Origin: Tomocerus qinae
Taxonomy: Eukaryota; Arthropoda; Collembola; Entomobryomorpha; Tomoceridae
Length of the DNA: 64,000 nt
NCBI GenBank assembly: GCA_020055645.1
Contig: CM034547.1
Span: forward strand, 31,186,513-31,250,512
Direction: 5' to 3'
Translations under genes and position numbers: made by a program
In this document: positions 48,420 to 60,535 of the stretch, one piece after another
Numbering within the stretch: the stretch's first letter is position 1
Layout: each line of letters starts with the position of its first letter
The notes under the pieces: generated by a model
Told to the model about the DNA's origin: nothing
The model's database searches: none
What the model saw: the letters and a program-made list of their open reading frames with translations, nothing else

Positions 48420-50799
48420 TATACATGTTGTCTACACTCTTGTGATGAGTCAACGTGTTTGTAGTATACATACGAGCCAAAAGACACCCGAGGAAATATT
48501 TATTAAAGGTGGAGCAGAGATTTTCTGCTCTGTACTAGTAGAGATGAAGTTTGGTAGCCAGACAACTGGAGTACTGCTATGAATTTTCATGGAGGTCATT
48601 ATTTTATAGAGAGCAGACACACGAGAAGTCACCTTTACTTTATTAGCCAATAAAAAGGACGCCAGCTAATCAAATTGCACCTTAAACTAAAACTCCATTA
48701 CGCTATCGAATAAACTACAACTTCTCTGGAAATTATAACCTCTTCTTGTACAGATAACGACGGAAAAATATGGTGACTTGCAATGGATATGACATAAGCA
48801 TACTATCAAATCAACTGGCAAACATTTGGTATATCAAGTAAATATTGTGCTGTGTTTAAGAAGCTGTTGATATGCTCTGTGGCTTGGTCAATGTTTGACT
48901 TTGTTCTTGAGCAGCAGATGCACTTCGGCGTATAATTATTCTGCTTCCTTCCCCAAGAAGTTCCTTCTATACGTATAGAAAGCATATCTGGCAAAATAGG
49001 GAGGCTCCCACATTAATTTAGAATCAATCAATCAATTATTTTTGATTGGCAGTTGGGCAGACAGCCTTGTCTCATTCTTTGTGTACTCATGACATTAATG
49101 GAGTAGCTTTTCTGTTGTATATTGTATCTACCAGAGATGAGATGGTGAATCAACGAGACATTTTGGTTACTCCCGAAAGAAGAGCAAAGAAAAGGAAAAG
49201 ATAAAACACGCAGTCAGCAATTTCTTTCCTGCACTCTACATTCTAAGACCACATCTCCTCTTCATGATTTATTTTCTACATACAAGGAGAAGAAAAAAGT
49301 TTTCCTATTACTGAAAGACTGATTTAAATTGGCCCGAGTCAGCTAATAATGACGTGTCTTCGTGCTTCTAAATAATTCAAGAAACCTTTATGCAAAACGT
49401 TTCCCAGATTGAAATTCTGATTGTGGAATGCAGTGATACTGGGATACAAAATTAATTAAGCTCATATAACAAATTCAAAAATAAATAGGAAGTCTAGTCT
49501 AAACTATCTTTTCTGTTCTGCTTCGCTTATAAGCCTCTTATGTCCATTAGAGGTGACCAAAAGTAATAACAAAAAATAAAATAACTATTGCCAGTCTTGA
49601 TAGAGCAATTTTACATAAAGACTAAATAAGGGCGAGTAAAAAAAGTTGGGTCAAGTTGGACTAAGTTGGAGACCAATTTGGTCCACGATATTGTTGTAAT
49701 ATTTGTGTTTTGTGTTGTTATTCACCAAACAAAGCGTCATACTATCATCCCTGACTTTTTTATACATTATTCTTGTCTGTAATAGTATACCTACGTTAAT
49801 CACTCAATTTGAAATACCTCTAAAATCCTTGTAAGAAATAAAAATCGCTCCGAAATCCAAGGAAATAGCCATCAATAGAACTGACGTATAAATAAACCTA
49901 CTTGAGACAAATCCCGGTGTAATAGATGTAGAAATTAAGTTAAGAATAACTTACAGATGGAAATTGATAAAATCGTTTAGTGCAGCACGGAATAAACTCA
50001 AATAGTTAAAAGTATAGTGTAGAGACAAAAGCACATGTAATCACTTTTAATTCTTCACTTACTGTCATGTCTGTTTAAACGGTATGTATAATATACAAAG
50101 CTATTAGGGAAAACTACTGGAGAATGACAAGAATAGCATTGTATGCTGAATATCAAATTACTGCATATGCATTCATTTACTGCACGTGTAAGTAGTATAA
50201 TTCCCAGCACAACTTGTGTCGAGAGATTTGGTATATAGTACAGAGTGTAGTAGTACTAATGCTACAGCTGCTAATCCAAAGGAGGAAATAGAAAACCTTG
50301 CAAAAGCGACAGCAACTTACATCATCGCACCACAAATGGATTTCGTTTCATTTAGACGGAAGTATTGTAGACACGTTGACATTATGAACCTTGAATTTCC
50401 CGTACTGTTCTGCACAAAATTGCACTAACTGAACCCGGGCTGGACTACCTATACAAACATAATTCCCAGACTAGGGCTAAACATTCATACGAATGACTGT
50501 GTATACTCTGTATAGTGCTGGTGTATACCATATAAGTAGTTTAGGTAGATGCACATGACTCGTTTCATAGTTACTCAAAGTCATCATGGCTATCATGAAA
50601 TCCTAACTTCTTGCTCAGCAGTTAAGTATTTCCTACCTGCATCTGGGTGTCAGGATCAGGATCTGTTTATTTAAAGTAGTATACACAACATATCTGTACA
50701 TAAACCAGTCAAAAACACAAAAAACCTCTTGCTCCACATTAAATACTGTGGCACGAGGCATAATATGATTTGACCGTCTGTAGGTAGCTCAGTGTTTAA
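48420..50799. other. Intergenic region, nothing recognised
   Basis: AT-rich. Short frames such as 50216-50428 have no recognisable domain or splice context. No RNA genes or element ends were seen. Confidence 0.5.
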
Positions 50800-51388
50800 A
50801 TGTCCGTAGACGGTTCTGATGATATTTATTCTGATAAATTTTATTACTTGGTAAGAGCTCTCTATATCATTTTCAACTTTTGTAGGGAACGAGAAATCAA
50901 ACGTTTGTATAAAATATTGTATAAAGGAATCATAGATGCATACAATATTCAAATATCACAAGATCTGTTTACCCCAGTAATGTGCTTAGCGAATATTATT
51001 GAGGCGTTAACTCAACCAGATTACTGTTTTTTATTATCAATGCAAAATAATTATTGCTGGTTCAATCAACAAGGTACTGCATTTCAAAAGGATGGTGATT
51101 TGGACATCTTTAGGCAAAAAATATATAATTATTACTCGGCTGATGGTTCGCAACAAAATTGGCACTGCTTTTTATGTGCATGACTTTGGTCAAAAAGTAA
51201 AATGCAATGTCATCAATGTAGTTTAGTTTCTATTTACAAGGCATTCCTATGTACTATGTCTATAATGAATTCCTCTTCCCAGAACACAAAATCAAAGCCG
51301 TTTGCAATGCATACTTCAAACGTACAATCAGCTACCCAGAAAGTTTTCGCCCTGAGAGATTATGTTTCAATTTGGTCCAACTACTAAG
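50800..51388 (+). pseudogene. Unrecognised coding-like region, apparently broken by frame changes
   Basis: An ATG directly after an in-frame TAA opens a 127-codon frame to 51183 with protein-like composition. Near 51155 a second frame looks protein-like (TAFYVHDFGQKVK). A third, from about 51219, is protein-like to 51388 (FLFPEHKIKAVCNAYFKR). The three stretches abut in different frames, as in a decayed intronless gene or retrocopy. No splice sites join them convincingly. I do not recognise the family. It could be an old insertion (cellular or viral) or a chance AT-rich frame. Confidence 0.3.
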
Positions 51389-54300
51389 TATTTGACAGAA
51401 AGCTTACTACAGAGCATCATAGTAAGTACATGGAATTATAGATTGCAATTTTGTACAGTTGTATCTGCTCACTAGTGCACACAATGTTATCATTAATTAA
51501 ACAAATTTTATCATGCAACGCTTTCTACTACATCAAAATTATTTAAAATGGTTTATACAAAAAAATGCTCAAATAATAATTTGTGCGATAATTGTTAAGA
51601 AATACTTTTTCTTAGACAAAGATACAGCAATGTGAATAAGTGAGATGAGTACATTTAATTTGAAAATAATATCTAATGTAATATAATATTATAACCTATT
51701 CTGGGAGAATCTGTTTTATAATGACGAATTAATGAACGCATTATTCGTCTAGTCTCGGTCATAAAAATAGGCTGTTAAGTGGAAATTCTTCGACAAGAAA
51801 GTCATGAAGCTGTTCCTAGAAATTATATTTAAATGAGTTTTGGCAAAGAAAAAAATGTACCTGAAGTTTTGGGAAGGATGGGGAAGAAAGCGATGGTATC
51901 TAATCTCTAGTGCACAACAATGTAATACGAAGAATATTCTTATTCTGCATGAATGAACTTTACCTTCTAGAACTAGATTCAGTTGCAGTTGCGGCTCTTT
52001 CAACAAAGTCATTCCAGCATCAGTCTTACGCATTATGCAATAAATAGAAAGTTAAAAAGGAATGAGTCAGTGAGGATCAGAATAGCAAACAGGAGAGAAG
52101 GAGATTACACTGTATACACAAGTATTTACATTCTACTTAATATCCTACCTGATATATATTACGTGGAATTGGCTTATATAGTATGTGCCCTATCGATGTA
52201 TAAGCTTCAATTCACAGAAATATTCCTTATTGCAACAAAATATGACTTTTGTTATCTGCAAAAAGCTACGTATTCAGAGTTTAGGTGGAAAGGATAAAAT
52301 GAAGAAAAGTCTAAATGGTTGAGTACACAAGTAGAGCAGAAATACAGATATATACAGATACAGGTGTATTTAGGTATGCACTACGGACGGATTCGTTATT
52401 GTATACTTTTTAGATAAAGAGCCGAATGCAATGATAAAAGTAAAGAAAAAGTTTCTCTCTGCAAGTGAATGATGAATGACGAATTATCCATTACGTGACA
52501 ACAGCAGAAATAAATCTGTCAAACAAGCCAACCAGAAATAAAAAACACATTTGCATGTTACTTTCGCTTGATAAATTTTGGAATATTCTGAACAAAACTT
52601 CATGGCCGATGTTTTCGTACTTTTAATTAATCGTTATTTACTGTCTGCCTTTGATGTCAGTAGTCTTTGATTGAGCCACAATAAAGGGTAAGTTCAATCT
52701 GAACTGCTGACAGTCGACAGTACTAACAAATTAGATAAAACCGTAGAATAATATTGTACCCTCGAATAACGAAATTATAAATACGTAGTAGACAAAGTTT
52801 TCCAGATAGTTTGACAGATAAATTAGTCTACTTATTCAGTTAGTCAGCAATTTTAAAGAAAGTTTACTTAATTAGAGATTTAAGTATGTGGCTATAGATA
52901 AAAGGAATACAAAGGTTGTATTGCTTATTAGTATGTATAGTTAGAAGTAAATAAGTAGGTTGGACCCCCTCATGCATTGTGATAAGTACTGACAATGTTC
53001 ACAACTTCATCGCATTCACCTGGCAGAGATGCTCTGTGAAGTGAAAGCGAGTCAATCAATTGCAGGGAGATCTGGATAGAATTAGAATTGAAAATAAACG
53101 ACATGACAAGGTTGATGTAAGCAAAATCTCGACTGGAGATCTTAACAAAGACAAAACGAATTGATTTGTGTAGAAAATATAGAACAAAGACCAAAATCTT
53201 CTTTCGTTATTTTTGTTACAGGGAAGGCGATTAGATACGTTCTCTCAACTAGACAATAAATCCTCAAGTTTCGTGAGGTACATTGTAATTTGTAAGCCGC
53301 TAGTAAGTAGAGTAGATTGACATTAGATACGCCATCATTTCACCATAAACAACGGGGACACAACGGCCTTCATGAAAAAGGTTGATATTTTTTGCATGGC
53401 TGAATTTTGAACATAGCTCAGAAAAATCCTTAGAATTATAAACATACTATTTAGAATCATCAAAATGTTGTTTAAACTACTAATGAAAAGATACCGCAAG
53501 AAAAATGTTCTCGCATCATAAAATATTTTTGCAGAAACAGGTTTCGGGGAAAATTAAGAATGAACTAAAGTATAATTTAAATGGGCCATTTCCAGGTTAG
53601 GTACATGTATTATGCAGGACTGGGTTGCAAACCCCATATTTACTGCAACATCTAATGTCTCATCTACTCCGCTTTGTAGACACATAATGAATGTTGGCAG
53701 TTCTCTCTCGTCCTTTGGTTTTGTGTAGTAAGTATGACCGTATTATGTGTATTATTTGCTCTATTTCTCAAGTTGAAGTAGAGCCAGGTTCATAAGATAA
53801 AATAGACAGACGTCAGCAAGGAGAGATAGATAGTCTTTTGATTTCTAGTCATACAATACAATGCACTTCACAGCGATATGATAGTAGATTAACCTCCGAC
53901 TACTCATATTTACCTGGAGATGAGATTTCTAAAGAAAGCTCTTGACTGTGAGTTCCTAATCGAGTATCTTTCCTTTAGATTTAGTTACAAGATTAATGTT
54001 TGTCCGGGAATCTTCACCACTCCACTACAGTCACAGATACAAGATTAGAAACGAATCGAAAATAAGTATAACATCTTCAATCTCCCTAATGCATCTAGAA
54101 TCTAGTGGTCTAATGTCTTCATGCTTCCCTGTAACATCAGAAGAGGAGTTCCATGTAATACTGGCATTACCTTTTTATTAAAACAGAGTAAAAATCAGAG
54201 TCTGCAAAAAATTATCCTACATGATGCAATATCCTTCATTCCTATATAAAAACCGCTCAAGTGTCTTTTGAAGCGCCAGAATAGCCACTCCAGATTTCAT

Positions 54301-57120
54301 GCTTCATAGATTTAAGATACATGTTAATATTTGTTTATGAATCTGGCGTGGGCTGACTTACTGACTCTTTCATTACTGCAATGGTTACATATATTTGAAA
54401 GAAAAATAATGTAGGTACACAGAGTTTCAGCACAAAATATATTATCTTTTGACAGAATCTTTCAGGAAATTAAATTCCTGTGTTAATAGGGATCCTTATA
54501 AGTATCATCATTTAATATTGTAAAAGGTACATAATAAATGTTATTAAATCCTTGTGTTCTGCCCACGTTTATGTCAGTATTCCGTGAATATGTGAAGCAC
54601 TTAAATATATGTATAAGACGAAGAGATGCATCTATAAACTATATTTTGCTTTCTACTTGTGTATATTTAAGAGCTAAGCACTTTATAGTAAGCACCCTTA
54701 CAGTAATATGAATATTATTAGCAAATTGGCAAGTTGGCTTTAGGGGAAATGGGCAATGCCATTTAAACAACTTTGTTTGGCTGGTTAATTTCATTGCCAC
54801 TACTGTAGCACTTAGACTACAAAAGTGTTATAGGAAGATAAGCAGATGAAACTGAGTTTCGCAGGAAAGTTTGTACTTTAGCTAAAGTAGAAAAAGTAGG
54901 AATACAAACTCTGCCTGCAGAAAAAGAATAAACCGAAGAACGTCAGCAAACAGATGTGTCCAATAAATACCTATGAGTAGGCACATATTACAAGTACATT
55001 TCTATAGACCTGCAGAATATCCTACCAGCAAAAACCAGGAGTTCTTTGTAAGTAATGTGATGATACATATTTCATTCAGGTCTTTTCTAAAGACGCGTGT
55101 TGAATTCACTGTTACTATCAAGTCATGAATATAAGTTTTAAGGGAAGGCAACCGTGAAATGCGAGGAGAACTAAATCTTTCATTTTCGTGATGGGAGGAA
55201 TTATTTTAGATGTGATTTGCAGAGAAATATCTTGTTGTGATATATTTTACCATTTTACCTAATCAATATTTTCTTTGCTTGAACCATGAGAAATGGGCCA
55301 AATGGTAATTTTCTTGTGCAACCGTTTAAAGATTTATTTAGCACACCTGCTGCATAAATTAGTCTTACATAAAAGTATATTAGTAGAACCTGTACAAGCA
55401 GCAGCCTTCAATTATACAATTGTCTAACTCTTCAGGCTCAATTACAAATTACAATCACACAAGCCAATCCTGAGAAAAGAGAAAACGTTGTGGCTAACCA
55501 AAGCTTTCTCCATAAAATGCAAGGCTAACGTTTACTTTGGGGCCAATTGAGATTCTTGCATATTTTATTTTTCCTTTGCTTATAGCTAAAAGATTACCTC
55601 CCAGTAAGAATCTATGATTTATATTCAAGCATAATAGTACAAGAAACATAAATATTATGAAACGGATAAATAAAATGTCCAAAGAAATACTAAAGCTGAA
55701 TATTTAATTTTCAAGATGTCAAAACTGTTGAAATCACTTACCAGTTATGTTTGATATTTATTTGAGCCGCTGCATACAACGTATTTGCCATCTTGATTGC
55801 GAAAAGTGATTTCACATTACTTTAGTGTCTTAGTTTGGCCTTGGCCAGTCTGATAAAACTGTCTTCATTCTTAATTGTTGGTTATAAAACTGTTCACTGA
55901 TCAGACAAAGTTCAGTGTCAATAACAAAAGCACTGATTTCAATAATTACATAGAGCTGATTTGATAAAAAATATTTTTGCTGGCTTTATACTAACATGCC
56001 GGTAAATAGATAGAGCACGAAGTTAAAATTATCTGCTATACAATGCCCTTTCTTGCCAGAGATTTTGTAAAAAATGGTGGAACGGACTTCAGAGACAAAA
56101 CACAATGTTTATATGGGAAAGTGAATGTTGAAAGAAAACCAACATAGCAGTACTACACATGTGTATTAAAGTACTAATGTCATTTTTCATCTGGCTGTTG
56201 TGAAAAATAGGGAGGAAACAGAAGCAGATGTTGCTGTTGTGGCAGTACGTGTCAGAAGTGTTTTGTGTGACGATAAGAGAAAATGTCAAGTCAACTCACC
56301 ATGAGATGAGGCAATAAATACATGAAAAATGAAGAACCAGAGATGAAAACTGACGACAGGACGTCAGGTCAGTCTAGAGCTGGATTTGAAAAGGAGAAAA
56401 GACAAATAGAGAGAAACAAAAACGAGAAAATGTAGAATTATAATAACAATCTGTTCATGTATGTTCTGAATCTGTACATAATGTCAAGCTAACCTATTCG
56501 ATGCTTACATACAAGAAAAGTTGTAATGTGCTACTGCCTACAGAGTCCTACAGGTTTAGTACGGAAACTGATGGATAAATTGTAGTCAGAGAAAAATCTT
56601 TTCTCTGAGTTTCCTTACCAGAACAAATCCATTTTATAAAGTTCTACTGTTGTATATAGAGCAGAGTATTTTCTTGGTAGGTAGTTTGCAATAGTTGCAA
56701 TGTAAGTGTGATAAAAAATGTCTATTGGGTAGGAGCACTGAATAATCTTAGTCGATGCTGCTGGTGCAATAGTTTAGTGCAAGGGTCGTTTGTGTGGTGG
56801 TCTGGCCCTGTCTGATCATCCTTTTTTATTCTTGTAGAGATAAAAAGAGAAAAGTTGAGATGACGAAATTGGACTGGACTTGTCACAACGCAAACCAATG
56901 AAATTGGAATGGATGGATACGAAGATATAGTCTGTTCTTGTATTGTGGGATTCGAAGCTTACTGACTGAACCCAATTCAGTTTCTTCCGACAGACTTGGA
57001 ATTGCAATGCAATATTGTCACCTGTGGTGTAACTGTAAGTATTATGTATTGCATGGGTATTTTCATGTGCCTAACTATTGTGTATAGGTATGTATTATTG
57101 ATAAAGCTGCTCTGTAATAG
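51389..57120. other. Intergenic region, nothing recognised
   Basis: 5.7 kb of AT-rich sequence with only short, featureless frames on both strands. No element ends or RNA genes were seen. Confidence 0.5.
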
Positions 57121-57262
57121 AGAATGGTACTGGCTCTTCAAGAAAACGTCCGCTCGGTCTGAAAGTCGAAAGACAAGTGCGGCAGCCGTACCAGCTAGAG
57201 ATCTCTCAACATCCTCATCCTATTCTAGAAAACCGAAAAATACGGACGCTACCGTTGCGTAG
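57121..57262 (+). CDS. Possible isolated exon, Ser/Arg-rich C-terminus
   Basis: After an acceptor-like CTGTAATAG the frame reads WYWLFKKTSARSESRKTSAA and continues Ser/Lys-rich to a stop at 57260-57262. The segment has a more balanced base composition than its surroundings and no stop over the stretch. It could be the last exon of a gene whose other exons were not found, or chance. No family is recognised. Confidence 0.18.
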
Positions 57263-59588
57263 CTTCGTAGTTGCTGTTGCGAATGCTTGCTTGAGTTAAC
57301 ATTTACGTTACGTTTAGCCAAATACACAGAAGAAGCTGAAACGAAGAGCAACTCTTGCTCTCCACTCCGTAACTACTTCGTGGCTTTCACATTATCCTTC
57401 TATTTTCACTACTCACACTACTATTCCAAACAAGACATGTTTTCCTCTGGTCTGTATGGTGTGATATGCCACACATACATTCCCATTTTAATACTCTTTG
57501 GACAATAATGACCAGAATTACGCATGTTCTCATCTTCCCATATACCCATTATTACGGGCTTGAATTACCTCTGCCAATGCATCAGCTTACTCATTGTTGC
57601 ACTTTACATTGTACTCAATATTACATTGGATTTACTATAAATGCTCAAATAGTACTCAAATTCGATTCTCTGCACCTGTTTAATATTTATGTATATATAG
57701 GCGTCTAGGTATAGATACATTATTATTCTATCTAAAGGTAATGATCTTATACCCTCTTTGTAAACCGTATTTTGCATTAGTACCTCACACCATAAGTTAA
57801 TCCTATCGTGCACAAACTGAAAAGATGTGCGAGTGAAATCGTCAAAGAAATTCAAAGGTGTAAGTAACTACATATTCCACCAAAATAAAATCCAATTTCA
57901 AACTCATGGAGAGTAAAATATAGAATACTACCTGAAAGATTCTTTAGCAAAAGGTGTGCCTATGGTTAGGTAGATTTTCAAATGTACCAACTTTTCTCTA
58001 AGGAACGTGACGTAAAGAGAAAATCGACTTTCTCCATACAATACAGTATCCTTTGGTAAAAGATAATGTAGCTGTGGAAATTTTTCACCGATAGCCATTT
58101 CAAATTGTGCCGAAAGGTAGAATTAGCTACCTAGCAGTTTACTGAGTGCTGATAACTAGAATTTGTTGAATAAATACCTTTGAAGTGCATTGCTACATGA
58201 TACGGCTATTAGTAATGCTGTCGTGTCCTGAGCTCTACTTAAATCACGTCTGAATTCCATTGAAATCTGAAAGGACTGTTCGAATTGACGATATAAGGAT
58301 GCTGGGTGATATAAGATTGAACGTATATTAGTTATATGGTTAGAACATCTGAATTCACACAGGTCAATTTTCAGTTCACAGTTCATCTCCTCACTTTCTG
58401 AGTACGTCTAGTGCATAATCTGATCTGTGTAATATTCTTGGTAGTTGGGGATCGTGACAGTGCAATAGGTTTGCCAAGAAGATGGCTTAAGGGCCACAAT
58501 AAAAATAAGATGTCTTCGCTCCGTTAGTTATTCTCTATCTTCCCTAACTGCTGGAACGAAATGCAAAGAACATGATTTTTCTTCAATACGAACATTCTCA
58601 CTAGAAGGGGAAGAGAAACGAATCGCCTGTATAGTCCGTCTGACACGTTCACTTGGAATTTATTTCTACGTTTGAAGTAGAATTTACAGTAAAAGTCTTT
58701 GACTACTACAGATACTACCGAATGATACTATACTTGAGTTTTCACTACCTACAGATATATTTTCCCTTTGACACTGCATGTGATAATAAGACCAGACGAC
58801 GACCAGAGGCTATTTCTATTATACACACCGTAATAATATGCAAATTCACAGTATCTGTGCATGCATCTTTGTTTGAATTTCTTTTTGTTTCGAGACTTTT
58901 AAAAGAGATCTGAAGAGGTAAATACGTTGGAAAAACAAGATGGGAAAGTTGAATGGAAATTCGTTTTCGAATATTTCACGTCTTCATCCCTTGCATGCAT
59001 CGCATCACAATTTAATAACCCCTATTATTATAAACGTCCTGTTCAGTTGAGTGTTTATGAATGTTACGACAAAAATCAGCTTAAACATTACACGTAGCTT
59101 TATTTATTAAATTTTTCCTCTGCCCGCAAATTAAATGCAAACAAAACGAAGTACTACATTTTGAAGCAATCAATATCAGAATCACAATCAAAAACAAATT
59201 GTATTGAAGTATTGGAAACGTATCTCTAATCAATTCTCTTTACTTACTTCTATGTTACTCGTTGAAATTAGTTGCTGATCCTTAGGGGCAATTTCGATTT
59301 GAAGCAGTTAATAAAAAATAAATTATTATTAAATGCACATAAACTATTCGTTAAGCTAAGCACTATGTGGTAATAGTTAAGGTATGGTATTAATCTTGGT
59401 ATTGACCATTGTACACAAATGAATATTAGTATTATGCAAATTGTGTAAGTTAATATTTGCAAAAGCATATACAAATATTGTGAAGAAGATAGTAAACTCA
59501 AATAGTAAGTGATAGATCCTAAGTGTTTGTAGACTAAGCAACAATTACTCTAATTTTAATATAAAAACCTACAGCAAGCCGTAACAGA
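57263..59588. other. Intergenic region, nothing recognised
   Basis: AT-rich; no supportable gene, RNA or element end was found. Confidence 0.5.
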
Positions 59589-59769
59589 AGCTCGCCTGAG
59601 TAAATTTTACCGTGTACACATTTTGGTAGCGAAAAGTACTCGCACGTTACACAAAACCGAGCGTACGGATTTTGATCAAACTTTCAGAATTGAGTCTTTA
59701 TATATGTATCTACGACATATTAAAAATTCAGACATTGATATTATAAGGAAACGAAGCTACATCATTTGA

Positions 59770-60100
59770 AATATCAATATAAAATCAAAATTGATGATTA
59801 TTGACCATGAAAATCAACCGAAAATCAAAGTACATTAATGTTGACTATAAAATCAACAGAAAATCAATGTACATTAATGTTGACTATTAAAATCAACAGA
59901 AAATCAAAGTACATTAATGTTGACTATGAAAATCAACAGAAAATCAAAGTACATTAATGTTGACTATGAAAATCAACAAAAAATCAAAGAAAATTAATGT
60001 TGACTATGAAAATCAACAGATATTCAACTTTGAATGATTATGAGTAGTAAAATCAACAGAAATTTAAAGTCGGTTAATAATGACTATCAAAATTAAAAGG
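59770..60100. repeat. Tandem repeat, 40-bp unit, about 7-8 copies
   Basis: Units of about 40 bp run AAAATCAACAGAAAATCAAA then GTACATTAATGTTGACTATG. The four central copies are nearly identical and the outer ones are diverged, as expected of an array that grew from the middle. The period is not a multiple of three, so it is non-coding. Confidence 0.85.
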
Positions 60101-60459
60101 AAATCGAAAAAAGGAAATTTGACCATCAATTTGAATATAAATGCGAAACTGATTTATTTTCATCCTATAATGGTTATTTTGCAGTTTTATCCACGTTATT
60201 ATAAAATCTTAAATTTGGTAGAAGCGGAGTTAAATATTTTATACTATCCCGCTAACAATTAATAGGAAACACAATTGAAATTTATATGGCCCATTTTCTG
60301 CTTTGACTATCAAATAAAGACAAAGTGAGCGCGCGGTATCTCAGCAACTTATGGACCGATTTGAACCAAAATCAATAGGGTTCGTCACCAGTCTATAGGC
60401 ATTGTTTATGCGTAATTTGGTCAACTTCGGTCAATGCGTTCGAAAGTTATCGTGCGTCC

Positions 60460-60495
60460 GGACGGACGGACGGACGGACGGACGGACGGACGGAC
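60460..60495 (+). repeat. Microsatellite (GGAC)9
   Basis: Nine perfect GGAC tetranucleotides, near the right end of the 59589-60535 element. Confidence 0.9.
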
Positions 60496-60535
60496 AGACA
60501 ATACGGTTCTATAAGCTGCCTTATTCAGGCGAGCT

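Larger units (their letters stand above)
59589..60535. mobile_element. 947-bp inverted-repeat element with tandem-repeat core
   Basis: Begins AGCTCGCCTGAGTAA and ends TTATTCAGGCGAGCT, an inverted pair of 15 bases with one mismatch. Inside are a 40-bp tandem array (59770-60100) and a (GGAC)9 run. The segment before that run looks like a dispersed-repeat consensus (ACTTATGGACCGATTTGAAC). It has no coding capacity and no clear target duplication. The superfamily is not recognised. Confidence 0.55.

Noticed and set aside
50850..50884. GTAAGAG...TTTTGTAG as a tiny intron
   Set aside because: The 35-nt span is too short for a normal spliceosomal intron, and the reading frame is open through it.
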